A stretch of 64,000 nt of DNA from Bacteroidota bacterium (GTDB lineage: Bacteria; Bacteroidota; Bacteroidia; Bacteroidales; F082): the NCBI GenBank assembly GCA_018816765.1, contig JAHIUX010000031.1, forward strand, positions 1 through 64,000, read 5' to 3'. The position numbers and the translations under genes were made by a program. Positions 45,747 through 54,668 of this stretch are shown piece by piece. Numbering within the stretch: position 1 is the first letter of the stretch; every line of letters starts with the position of its first letter. The notes beneath the pieces are model-generated. The model searched no databases. It worked only from the letters and a program-made list of their open reading frames with translations, and was not told the DNA's origin.

Positions 45747-45941
45747 ATGTATCTCAAGCTTATCATACTGGCTATCATACTTGTTGGTTTGGCTGTTGCC
45801 GGCATCGCCATCAAAATGTTCGTCTTTAAAGGTGGTGAATTTAAAAAACAGTGTAGCAGTGTTGATCCCAATACCGGACGAAGGATGGGATGCTCATGTG
45901 GAAGCAATGAAAGCAGCTGTGAAAATAAACTTGCTGATTAG
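45747..45941 (+). CDS. Small Cys-rich membrane protein, NqrM-like
   Basis: 64 aa: one membrane helix (residues 4-26) and a short tail with four cysteines C36, C49, C51 and C58 (C-x12-C-x-C-x6-C). It converges with apbE (11 bases between stops), beside the nqr operon. In Vibrio and relatives nqr-apbE clusters carry nqrM, a one-helix protein with four Cys in a similar order, needed for Nqr maturation. The similarity is in size, topology, Cys pattern and place, not in clear sequence identity; the NqrM role is my inference. Confidence 0.6.
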   Translation: MYLKLIILAIILVGLAVAGIAIKMFVFKGGEFKKQCSSVDPNTGRRMGCSCGSNESSCENKLAD

Positions 45942-45952
45942 CAAACCTGTGC

Positions 45953-46963
45953 TTAATCCCGGAGCAGGTCTTCAAAGCCCGGGGTCATATGCAGGTCGAA
46001 TCCTCCATCGTCCTTTGCTGAAATGAACAAGGCCTCAATATCGGGTAGCGTTTTAATGAGTTCGAGCGATTGTTCCATACCCAGCACCATGAATGCTGTA
46101 CTATAGCCGTCAGCAATAGCAGCATTGTCGGCAAGCACGGTAACACTCAGGAGGTTATGACTCACCGGATAACCGGTTTTCGGATCGATGGCATGTGAGT
46201 ATCGCTTCCCGTCGATGACATAATATTTCCGGTAACTTCCAGAAGTGGCCAATCCCTTGTTTTTCAAGGCAACCACCAACTGGACTTCGCGCTCATCCAT
46301 TTTTTCAGCGGCTGGTTTCTCAACCCCAACGCGCCAATTGCTGCCATCGGGTTTCACATTGCTGGCAAACACCTCACCGCCCACATCAACCACATAGCTT
46401 TTAATCCCGTTTGCATTGAGAAAACGGCAGATCAGGTCGACCGAATGTCCCTGTGCAATGGCATTAAAATCAAACTTAATGCGTGGATCATCCCGTACAA
46501 TTTTTCCATTCTCAAGCCGTACCTTTCTGTAATCGACAAATTGCCTGAGGCTATCAATCAGGTGTGGGGTAATATTTTCACGTTCCCTGAGGCCAAAACC
46601 CCAGGCCGTGACCAGGGGCGATATGGTGAAATCAAACGCGCCTCCCGTTGAGGCAGCTATTTCTTTCGATAGCAAAAAATTATATTTGAAAATCTCATCC
46701 GGCACAGCAGTTGAATCATCATTGTTGATGCGCGATATAATTGAATTATCCACCCACAGCGACACAGACAGGTCAAAAGCAAGCAGCATGGAGTCTATCT
46801 GCGGTTGAAGGTTACGGTTGTTGGCATCATAGTAGGTGATGGCGTAATAGGTTCCCTGTGCCTCACCGTTAAAACTCACTTTGGCCAATTCAGGTTTGTG
46901 CTGGCAGGCCATTGCAAAAAGGAGAGGTATCAATACTAAGTACTTAAAGATATCAAGTTTCAT
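45953..46963 (-). CDS. apbE: FAD:protein FMN transferase
   Basis: 336 aa from ATG 46963, where a lipoprotein signal begins (MKLDIFKYLVLIPLLFAMAC); the frame opens at 46996. ApbE attaches FMN through a phosphoester to Thr in target proteins such as NqrB and NqrC. Signatures: SRIN, GGAFDFTISPLV, FDFNAIAQGHSVDLI, VVDVGGEV, SYRKYYVIDGKRYSHAIDPKTGYP and ADGYSTAFMVLG. Located 173 bases downstream of nqrF on the same strand but behind a terminator, so transcribed weakly with nqr or on its own. Confidence 0.92.
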   Translation of the reverse strand: MKLDIFKYLVLIPLLFAMACQHKPELAKVSFNGEAQGTYYAITYYDANNRNLQPQIDSMLLAFDLSVSLWVDNSIISRINNDDSTAVPDEIFKYNFLLSKEIAASTGGAFDFTISPLVTAWGFGLRERENITPHLIDSLRQFVDYRKVRLENGKIVRDDPRIKFDFNAIAQGHSVDLICRFLNANGIKSYVVDVGGEVFASNVKPDGSNWRVGVEKPAAEKMDEREVQLVVALKNKGLATSGSYRKYYVIDGKRYSHAIDPKTGYPVSHNLLSVTVLADNAAIADGYSTAFMVLGMEQSLELIKTLPDIEALFISAKDDGGFDLHMTPGFEDLLRD

Positions 46964-47100
46964 GGGCTTTTTGCTTTTATTGCTGATGATGTACACTCCA
47001 AAAAGGATTGTTGGTTCCTTGCCACCATATCAGTTAATCAGTACTATGGCAGGCATCCTGATTGCTTCTTAAAGGAATGATTTGGCACAAAAATAAAAAA

Positions 47101-47123
47101 ACCCTGACAAATATTGCCAGGGT
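47101..47123 (-). terminator. Terminator of the nqr operon
   Basis: ACCCTGACAA pairs with TTGCCAGGGT (one mismatch) around a 3-base loop; on the minus strand it is followed by a T-rich tail. It lies 13 bases past the nqrF stop. Confidence 0.88.
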
Positions 47124-47136
47124 GTTTTGTGCCTTG

Positions 47137-48399
47137 TTAGCCCCCAAAGTCATCGAAGGCGATCATTTCGTTGGGCACCCCTAACTCATCGAGCATTTTA
47201 AATATGGCGGCATTCATCATTGGCGGTCCACAGAGGTAATATTCAATTTCCTCAGGTTCCGGATGTTGTTTCAGATAATTATCGAGAATAACCTGGTGAA
47301 TAAATCCGGTATAGCCTTTCCAGTTGTCAACCGGCATTGGTTCTGACAAGGCAATTTCGAAGCGGAAATTCGGGAAATTCTTTTGGATTTCTTCGAATTC
47401 TTCCATATAAAACAGCTCGCGCTTCGAACGGCCGCCGTACCAGAAAGTGGTTTTGCGGTCGGTTTTCTCGGTATGGAACAGATGGAAGAGGTGCGAGCGC
47501 ATAGGAGCCATGCCGGCGCCACCGCCAATAAACATCATTTCGCGTTTGGTTGGTTTGATATGGAATTCACCATAAGGACCCGAAACCATGACTTTGTCGC
47601 CGGGTTTGCGTGAGAAAATATAGGAAGAACAAACACCGGGGTTCACCTTCATAAACCCATTGGTCTTCCGGTCCCATGGTGGGGTGGCAATACGGATGTT
47701 CAGCATCACGATATTGCCTTCGGCCGGGTGGTTGGCCATTGAGTAAGCCCTGAACTGTTCTTCGGGGTTCTTCATTTTCAAATCCCACATCTTGAACTTA
47801 TCCCAATCTTCGCGGTATTCTTCATCGATTTCGATATCCTTCGAGAAATCCACTTCAACCTTGGGCACATCTATCTGAATATAGCCCCCGGAAAGGAAGC
47901 CGAGGCGTTCGCCTTCAGGAAGTTTCACCACAAATTCCTTGATGAAAGTAGCCACATTCTTGTTTGAAACCACTTCGCATTCCCATTTCTTGATCCCAAA
48001 TATCTCAGGAGCAACATGAATTTTAAGGTCTTCGCGCACCTTCACCTGGCAACCAAGGCGCCAGTGATTTTGTTGCTCTTTGCGCGAAAAATAGCCCTTT
48101 TCGGTCGGCAATATGCTGCCACCGCCTTCGAGTACCTGGCATTTACACATGGCACAGGTTCCGCCGCCTCCGCAAGCCGAAGGAAGAAATATTTTGCTGT
48201 TTGCAAGGGTCGACAATAAGGTTGAGCCCGGAGCCACCTCCAGTTCTTTATCGCCATTGATGGTGATTTTCACCTGCCCCTGGGGCGACAGCTTGGTCCG
48301 GGCATAGAGCAAGACTCCCACAAGGAGAAGTGTCACCAGAAGGAAGACAATGATGCTGATCAGGATAACGCTGCCGGTTGAAGCTACTAACAAAGTCAT
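47137..48399 (-). CDS. nqrF: Na+-translocating NADH:quinone reductase subunit F
   Basis: 420 aa. NADH entry subunit: one N-terminal membrane helix, a 2Fe-2S domain with C76, C82, C85 and C117, an FAD domain ([10 protein letters not shown]), and an NADH domain ([13 protein letters not shown] ... [13 protein letters not shown]). Ends in AFDDFGG as in the family. Last gene of the six-gene nqr operon. Confidence 0.96.
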   Translation of the reverse strand: MTLLVASTGSVILISIIVFLLVTLLLVGVLLYARTKLSPQGQVKITINGDKELEVAPGSTLLSTLANSKIFLPSACGGGGTCAMCKCQVLEGGGSILPTEKGYFSRKEQQNHWRLGCQVKVREDLKIHVAPEIFGIKKWECEVVSNKNVATFIKEFVVKLPEGERLGFLSGGYIQIDVPKVEVDFSKDIEIDEEYREDWDKFKMWDLKMKNPEEQFRAYSMANHPAEGNIVMLNIRIATPPWDRKTNGFMKVNPGVCSSYIFSRKPGDKVMVSGPYGEFHIKPTKREMMFIGGGAGMAPMRSHLFHLFHTEKTDRKTTFWYGGRSKRELFYMEEFEEIQKNFPNFRFEIALSEPMPVDNWKGYTGFIHQVILDNYLKQHPEPEEIEYYLCGPPMMNAAIFKMLDELGVPNEMIAFDDFGG

Positions 48400-48430
48400 T
48401 GTGTCGATGGTTTATGTTTTTTACTTGTGT

Positions 48431-49048
48431 TTACAGTTTAATTCCCAGGAAGCTCATAAAGGCAATGCCCATCAGTCCGGTGAGAATAAAGGTGATTCCC
48501 AGTCCGCGCAAAGGGGCCGGAATGTTTGAGTAACGCATCTTTTCGCGAATAGCTGCAATGCCGACGATGGCCAGAAACCAGCCGATACCAGAGCCGATGC
48601 CAAAGACAGTGGCCTGAGCCACCGTTTGATATTCACGCTCCTGCATAAACAATGATCCACCCAGGATGGCACAGTTCACCGCGATTAGCGGAAGGAAAAT
48701 ACCCAGGGAAGAATAGAGCGCAGGGCTGAATTTTTCGACTACCATTTCGACAAGTTGCACCATTGATGCGATGATGGCGATAAACATGATAAAACTCAAA
48801 AAGCTCAGATCCATGTCGGCAAGGCTTTCGTCGAGCCAGGCCAGCGCACCTGCTTTAAGCACGTATTCGTTGAGTAGATAATCGACTGGCACGGTAATTC
48901 CCAACACGAAAACCACAGCGATACCAAGTCCGACAGAGGTATTTACAGTTTTCGAAACGGCAAGGAAAGAGCACATGCCGAGAAAATACGCAAACACCAT
49001 ATTGTCGATGAAGATGGACCTGATGAATATGTTAAAAAGTTCTTGCAT
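48431..49048 (-). CDS. nqrE: Na+-NQR subunit E
   Basis: 205 aa, six membrane helices, homologous and inverted relative to NqrD. Contains the conserved Cys region FLGMCSFLAVS that helps hold the intramembrane iron centre, and LPLIAVNCAILGGSL. Part of the sodium channel. Confidence 0.95.
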   Translation of the reverse strand: MQELFNIFIRSIFIDNMVFAYFLGMCSFLAVSKTVNTSVGLGIAVVFVLGITVPVDYLLNEYVLKAGALAWLDESLADMDLSFLSFIMFIAIIASMVQLVEMVVEKFSPALYSSLGIFLPLIAVNCAILGGSLFMQEREYQTVAQATVFGIGSGIGWFLAIVGIAAIREKMRYSNIPAPLRGLGITFILTGLMGIAFMSFLGIKL

Positions 49049-49075
49049 TATCGTTAAGTTTTGATGTTGTCAATT

Positions 49076-49732
49076 CTAATTTTCTTCGAGCAGTTCCTTG
49101 TTGCGTGACCGCTGCACCCAGATGATGATTCCCACGAGGATGAGCGCCATAGGAGGCAGAATCATAAATCCATTGTTCTTATATCCCATTTCGTAGAAAC
49201 TCTGTGGAATCACGGGGAATCCCCATAGTGATCCTGACCCGAAAAGCTCGCGGAAGAAGCCAATAATCATCAGAATCATGCCGTAGCCTAGTCCGTTGCC
49301 AATACCATCAAGCAGGCTGGGCCAGGGTTTGTTGCTCATAGCAAATGCTTCAAGACGTCCCATCACAATACAGTTGGTGATGATCAGCCCGACAAATACC
49401 GACAATTGCTTGCTCACATCATACACATAAGCTTTGAGTAATTGGTCGACCACAATCACAAGGAGTGCGATGATGACCAGTTGAACGATGATCCTGATGC
49501 GTGGCGGAATACCATTGCGAAGAAGGGATATGATGTAGTTTGATAAGGCAGTAACCACCACAACCGAAATGGCCATTACAAAGGCCGGCTTCAGTTTGGC
49601 TGTAACTGCAAGGGCCGAACAAACACCCAATACCTGTACCGTAATCGGGTTGTTCAGGTTCAGGGGAGAGGTAAGCAGCTTACGGTTTTTCGATGAGAAC
49701 AAGGGTTCCCTTTCATGTTTAGCAGTGCTCAT
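49076..49732 (-). CDS. nqrD: Na+-NQR subunit D
   Basis: 218 aa, six membrane helices. [13 protein letters not shown] and [18 protein letters not shown] carry the conserved Cys positions that pair with NqrE around the intramembrane iron. 27 bases before nqrE. Confidence 0.95.
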   Translation of the reverse strand: MSTAKHEREPLFSSKNRKLLTSPLNLNNPITVQVLGVCSALAVTAKLKPAFVMAISVVVVTALSNYIISLLRNGIPPRIRIIVQLVIIALLVIVVDQLLKAYVYDVSKQLSVFVGLIITNCIVMGRLEAFAMSNKPWPSLLDGIGNGLGYGMILMIIGFFRELFGSGSLWGFPVIPQSFYEMGYKNNGFMILPPMALILVGIIIWVQRSRNKELLEEN

Positions 49733-49737
49733 AGTAA

Positions 49738-50475
49738 TTATCCTTGTTTTTTGAAATAGGGTACATAACTTTCTAATACATTCTTCAGCATTTCGCTGGT
49801 GCCATTGCTGGTAATTGTTCCGCCAGAAACAGCATCAACAGCGTGAATCTGATTGGCAACCGGAATATTGGCGATGCCGCCTTTGACCACCCTTACAGAG
49901 GTGAAATTGCCGTTTTCGTCAAAAATCAGCTTTCCCGGGAATTGATTCTGGAAATTAATGGTTTCGATTTCAGCACCGAGACCCGGAGTTTCCGATTTGT
50001 GGCCAAAGGTCACGCCAATCACGGTTTTGAAATCGCTTTTCAGCGCGATATTGCCCCAGATTGGTCCCCAAAGGCCAACGCCACGCAAAGGAACGATGTA
50101 AATCTTTTCGCCATCATTTTCGATCACATACAAGGCCAGCTCGTAATCTTTACCGATCGATTTTTTATAGAGTTCATCTTTCAGGTTGATTTTGAAAGCT
50201 CTACTCTGTTGTTTGTTGTCGTCTTTGTAATCATCCACCACGCTTCCGTTTTTATCGATCACGATCATGTCCGTGACGCTTTTATTGAACACCTGGATGG
50301 CATCTTTGACAGGAACATCGCGCAGTCCGGCCGCAGCCAGGATACTCTGCATCTTATCAACATCCTCGTTGCGTTGCTGGGCCGGTTTCAGCAACATGGC
50401 TGCTGCCGACAATATTGCCGCAACAAGGATAACCATGATTGAGGCATATCTGAAAATGTAACCGTTACTATACAT
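49738..50475 (-). CDS. nqrC: Na+-NQR subunit C
   Basis: 245 aa: one membrane helix and a periplasmic FMN domain. The FMN-attachment site reads D214-A-V-S-G-G-T220; the usual family form is SGAT, so Gly replaces Ala before the acceptor Thr. FMN is attached by ApbE, encoded nearby. Five bases before nqrD. Confidence 0.94.
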   Translation of the reverse strand: MYSNGYIFRYASIMVILVAAILSAAAMLLKPAQQRNEDVDKMQSILAAAGLRDVPVKDAIQVFNKSVTDMIVIDKNGSVVDDYKDDNKQQSRAFKINLKDELYKKSIGKDYELALYVIENDGEKIYIVPLRGVGLWGPIWGNIALKSDFKTVIGVTFGHKSETPGLGAEIETINFQNQFPGKLIFDENGNFTSVRVVKGGIANIPVANQIHAVDAVSGGTITSNGTSEMLKNVLESYVPYFKKQG

Positions 50476-50501
50476 GTTGTTTAAATTTCTGATGTTAGTG
50501 A

Positions 50502-51650
50502 TTAAGCCTTTGCAAGCACTTTGGCCCTTTTGAGGCGTTTTGAAATGTTCGATTGCACCACATAATGGTCGATGAGCGGTGCAAATACATTGAGCAGCAA
50601 GATCGACAGCATCATTCCTTCGGGGTAAGCCGGGTTAAACACCCTGATCAGCACAGCAATCATCCCGATGAGAAAACCATAGATGTACTTTCCGCGTTTT
50701 GTCTGTGAAGCTGAAACAGGATCTGTGGCCATAAACACCGTGCCAAAGGCAAAACCGCCCATAATGAGGTGCTGGTAGGCGGGAATATTCATATAGGCAT
50801 TGGCTCCCCAGAGGTTAAACAGCAATCCCATTGCCAATCCGCCACCGACAACTGACACCATGATACGCCAGCTTCCTATGCCTGTTGCGATGAGCAACAC
50901 AGCACCAAGCAGGATGGCAAGCGTTGAGGTTTCACCGACGCTGCCTGGGATGGTACCCAAAAACATTGACATATCGGAGGGCAGTTTGTCCACTTCGCCA
51001 ACAAGCAAATGTCCGAGCGGGGTGGCGCCTGAATACGCATCCGCTTTTTCAGCAATCCAAACCTTGTCGCCCGACATCTCCGAAGGATAGGCAAAAAACA
51101 GGAATGCCCTTGCAGTGAGGGCAGGATTCAGGATGTTCATGCCGGTTCCGCCAAAAACTTCTTTTCCTATAATGACAGCAAAGGCTGTGGCAATGGCAAC
51201 CATCCACAAAGGCACATTCGGGGGCATCACCAGCGGAATAAGCATCCCCGACACCAGGAAGCCTTCGTTAACTTCGTGGTGGCGGTATTGTGCAAAAGCA
51301 AATTCAATGGCCAGACCCACCACATAAGAAACAATGATCACAGGCAGTACCTTGAGTAGTCCGTATCCAAACATGGGCCAGAAATCGTAGGCCATCCCCT
51401 GTGAAAGATAATGCTGGTAGCCCACATTCCATATACCAAACACCAGCGCCGGCATTAATGCGATGACCACAACAATCATGGTGCGTTTCATGTCGATGGC
51501 GTCGCGGATGTGCGCTCCTTTTGTGGTCACCCGGTTCGAAACAAACAGAAAAGTCTCGAAAGCATCGAAAGTGGAGTGGAGCTTTTCGAATCTGCCCCCT
51601 TTTTCAAAATGAGGTTTTTGCTTGTCTAAAAAATTCCTTAGAAATTTCAT
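50502..51650 (-). CDS. nqrB: Na+-NQR subunit B
   Basis: 382 aa, about ten membrane helices; binds riboflavin and a covalent FMN and contains the sodium path. The FMN-attachment motif SGAT is at 207-210 (acceptor T210). GKEVFGGTGMNILNPAL and GATPLGHLL are family signatures. Confidence 0.96.
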   Translation of the reverse strand: MKFLRNFLDKQKPHFEKGGRFEKLHSTFDAFETFLFVSNRVTTKGAHIRDAIDMKRTMIVVVIALMPALVFGIWNVGYQHYLSQGMAYDFWPMFGYGLLKVLPVIIVSYVVGLAIEFAFAQYRHHEVNEGFLVSGMLIPLVMPPNVPLWMVAIATAFAVIIGKEVFGGTGMNILNPALTARAFLFFAYPSEMSGDKVWIAEKADAYSGATPLGHLLVGEVDKLPSDMSMFLGTIPGSVGETSTLAILLGAVLLIATGIGSWRIMVSVVGGGLAMGLLFNLWGANAYMNIPAYQHLIMGGFAFGTVFMATDPVSASQTKRGKYIYGFLIGMIAVLIRVFNPAYPEGMMLSILLLNVFAPLIDHYVVQSNISKRLKRAKVLAKA

Positions 51651-51675
51651 TGTAAATCGTATGATTGGTATGTGA

Positions 51676-53037
51676 TTAACTCATTTCCTTCCGCATCAGG
51701 TCGAGGCCATTCCGGACGATTTCCTGAATATTGGTTTTTGATGTATCAATGACTTCACACAAGGCGAAATCTTCCTCATCAACTTCATAGATACCCAGGT
51801 TTTCCATCAGGTCAATGTCTTCTACCATGATCGCCTTCAGCAATTGCATCGGATAAATGTCGAACGGAAACACCTTTTCAAACTGTCCGGTCATCACCAA
51901 AGCTCTGTCACCACCATGCATATTGGTGTCGAGTCTGTATTTTTTGTTGCGGAATAAAAATGATGGAAATGTACGCGAAAGACTGAATTTATTGAAACCG
52001 GGGAGTCCCCAGCCAAGGAATTCGTAATAATCACCTTCGGGTATCACGGTAAGCTGCGTGTGGTAGAAACCAGCATAACCGGAGGGCTCAACCTTTTGTC
52101 CGGTAAGCACATTGCCGCTGATAAACCGTTTGTTGCCTTCTTTCACATTGCCTTTGAACAGACAATCAACAGAGGCCCCGATTTGTGTTTTAACATACAA
52201 CGGATTAGTCACTTCTGATCCGGTGAGTGCCAACACGCGTGTGGCATCGAAAATACCTTTATTAAACAAACGGCCTATGGTCAGGACATCCTGTGGGTAG
52301 CAATACCATACGACTTCACCCTTGTTGATTGGGTCTATCCTATTGATCTGCACACCGACATTTCCGGCAGGATGCGGCCCTGAAAACTGGTTAAACTGAA
52401 CGCCTTTTGAGTTGGTAAACACCTTTGAATGAGAGGTGTCAGCTTCCAGATTAAGGTGAATCTTACCTTTTGTAAGCCGCGCCAATGCGTTCAGGCCAAC
52501 CTGGAAATCTTCACCGCAGCCATGCACGATCAGGTCGTTATCAGGTGCCAGGGGCGAGGAGTCGAAGGCAGAGATGAATATTGATTTAGGCTCAGCCAGC
52601 GGATCGGCAATAACGCCATAAGGCCTTTGCCGGATAAACGGCCAGATACCACTGTTTATCAACTTTTCAATTACTTCTTCCCTGCTTAGTGTTTTTGGGT
52701 CGGCCGCCTTGAAATCAATGGCCGATTGTTGCTCATCAGCTTCTATGCGGATATCGAGCAATAAGCGTTTGGGTCCCCTTCTGATTTCGCTGATGGTGCC
52801 GCTGACAGGTGAAGTGAACATAATGTTATCGCGGTTTTTATCCACGAACAAGGGCGTTCCGGCCTTCACCAAATCGCCCTCTTTCACCATGAGTTTCGGA
52901 AAAACACCAATGAAATCTGTAGGTTTAATTGCAAATTGTTTGCAATTCAAATCTTTAATCACTTTTTCGGCCTCGCCTACCAGATTGATATTGAGTCCCT
53001 TTTTAATTTTCGTGATGGTTGACATATCTACCTTCAT
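51676..53037 (-). CDS. nqrA: Na+-NQR subunit A
   Basis: About 450 aa, peripheral subunit involved in ubiquinone/menaquinone reduction. IKKGLNINLVGEAEK at the start, VKEGDLVKAGTPLF and GGDRALVMTGQFEKVFPFDIYP are typical. Two in-frame starts exist, 53037 and 53025; homologues usually begin near the second. First gene of the nqr operon; no clear minus-strand promoter box was seen in 53038-53160. Confidence 0.94.
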   Translation of the reverse strand: MKVDMSTITKIKKGLNINLVGEAEKVIKDLNCKQFAIKPTDFIGVFPKLMVKEGDLVKAGTPLFVDKNRDNIMFTSPVSGTISEIRRGPKRLLLDIRIEADEQQSAIDFKAADPKTLSREEVIEKLINSGIWPFIRQRPYGVIADPLAEPKSIFISAFDSSPLAPDNDLIVHGCGEDFQVGLNALARLTKGKIHLNLEADTSHSKVFTNSKGVQFNQFSGPHPAGNVGVQINRIDPINKGEVVWYCYPQDVLTIGRLFNKGIFDATRVLALTGSEVTNPLYVKTQIGASVDCLFKGNVKEGNKRFISGNVLTGQKVEPSGYAGFYHTQLTVIPEGDYYEFLGWGLPGFNKFSLSRTFPSFLFRNKKYRLDTNMHGGDRALVMTGQFEKVFPFDIYPMQLLKAIMVEDIDLMENLGIYEVDEEDFALCEVIDTSKTNIQEIVRNGLDLMRKEMS

Positions 53038-53213
53038 TCATATTTAAATAAGTTGCAAAGAAACAAATTAATTTGTGTTCAGGAAAGAACAAATCTGTTG
53101 AAATTAGGGTAATAAAAGTACAATAATTATGAGTGAAATTCAAAGATGCAAATCTTACACAATAAATTTCCCTTGTTACGGGCCAACATGAGCTAATTCT
53201 GATGCAATCATGG

Positions 53214-53221
53214 TATCTTTG
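53214..53221 (+). promoter_or_regulatory. Promoter -7 box of the T9SS plug gene
   Basis: TATCTTTG matches TAnnTTTG, 46 bases before the start codon. No convincing -33 element. Confidence 0.5.
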
Positions 53222-53267
53222 AAAAACAAATGCAAAAGAATTCCCTTTCTTTAATACATCCCTGACT

Positions 53268-54548
53268 ATGAAAAAACACAGCCGATCCGTGGTCTTGATT
53301 GTTTTGCTGCTGCTGGCTAAAATTCCGTTTGCACAGCTTCCATATGCGTATGTTGACAAATCCTATTCTGATGATGTACAAACAGTGTTGCTGAATCCGA
53401 TCAATGAGCCACTTGCCGGGCCTGTGATTAAGCTGGGCGACCAAAAAAAACTGTCACTGGCTTTCGATTTGCTTGGCAACTACAGCAATGCACTCAAATA
53501 CACCATCGTACATTGTAACTACAATTGGGAGCCATCAGATCTTATGCCTACTGAATTCATCAATGGTTTCACAGAAGACGACATCAGGGACACCCGTTTT
53601 TCGCTCAACACCCTGACAGCATATGTGCATTATACATTGGATTTCCCGACGGAATATCTCCAGCCAAAATTATCCGGAAATTACCTGCTTGTAGTGTATG
53701 ATCAGGAATTATCTGCTGAACACCTGTTGTTTACCAAACGATTCTATGTGGTTGATCCTCAGGTTAACCTGAGCATTACTTTTCCACAAAACCCGCGAAA
53801 CCTGGCCTACAGCGGCAAGAAACAGCAATTGGATGTGTCGGTTAATCACCGGGGAGTTTTCACAGTGAACCCACAAGAATCGGTAAAACTGGTGATCAAG
53901 CAGGATGGCCGCTGGGACAATGCGGTAAAAGGCATCGCTCCGAATTTCGTTTACAGCGATAAAATTTCTTTTGAGTATACCGAAGAAATGGTGTTTGATG
54001 GTGGCAATTGCTACAGGCAATTCGATATGAAGAGCTTCAAGTATCAATCGGAGCGCATTCAGCAGATATTTCAGGAGCCGGAGTATTTTCTGGTAAGGCT
54101 GTGGCCCGATGAGAAAAGGGCGAACAAGCCGTTTATCAACGAAAAGGACTTGCGCGGCAGGAAACTGATCAAAGGTCGCGACGACCAGGATACAGATGTG
54201 GAAGCTGATTACGCCTGGGTTGAATTTACACTTCCCTATGCTGCTCCGCTTACCCATGAGGACATCTATATTATAGGTGCATTGAACAACTGGAACCTTG
54301 ACGAGAAAAGCAAAATGACCTATAACTATGGACTGAAAGCTTACACTTGCTCCATGTTTCTGAAGCAAGGTTACTATAATTATACCTATGGCATGCTTGA
54401 ACGCGGCCAAACAAAAGCCGATGTTACCACCATTGAAGGCGATTTTTGGGAAACACAGCATGATTATGCGGTATTGATTTACTACCGCAGGCCAGGTACT
54501 GTGTATGACCAATTGTTGGCATATCAGGTAGTTCTGTCCCACAAATAA
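53268..54548 (+). CDS. Type IX secretion system plug protein (DUF5103)
   Basis: 426 aa with a signal peptide (1-24). Matches the DUF5103 family, now named T9SS plug protein: KTVQTVLLNPINEPLAGPVIKLG-type start, LSFDLLGNYSNALKYTIVHCNYNW, a beta-rich middle, and a C-terminal block ending in a starch-binding-like strand set (YIIGALNNWNLDEKSKM). The plug is thought to seal the large Sov/SprA translocon pore when idle. Consistent with the two T9SS cargo proteins in this window. Confidence 0.82.
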   Translation: MKKHSRSVVLIVLLLLAKIPFAQLPYAYVDKSYSDDVQTVLLNPINEPLAGPVIKLGDQKKLSLAFDLLGNYSNALKYTIVHCNYNWEPSDLMPTEFINGFTEDDIRDTRFSLNTLTAYVHYTLDFPTEYLQPKLSGNYLLVVYDQELSAEHLLFTKRFYVVDPQVNLSITFPQNPRNLAYSGKKQQLDVSVNHRGVFTVNPQESVKLVIKQDGRWDNAVKGIAPNFVYSDKISFEYTEEMVFDGGNCYRQFDMKSFKYQSERIQQIFQEPEYFLVRLWPDEKRANKPFINEKDLRGRKLIKGRDDQDTDVEADYAWVEFTLPYAAPLTHEDIYIIGALNNWNLDEKSKMTYNYGLKAYTCSMFLKQGYYNYTYGMLERGQTKADVTTIEGDFWETQHDYAVLIYYRRPGTVYDQLLAYQVVLSHK

Positions 54549-54668
54549 TATTATTTCTCATTTTTGGAAATATTTTACTGCAATAACGCAGGCAATTATT
54601 TAATAAACAGCGATTTGATATATTGGCATAAATATTGAAAAAAAACCTTCTAACGATACACAATCACC

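Noticed and set aside
53709-54542. 277-codon minus-strand frame opposite the T9SS plug gene
   Set aside because: Antisense shadow of a recognised gene; no family match.
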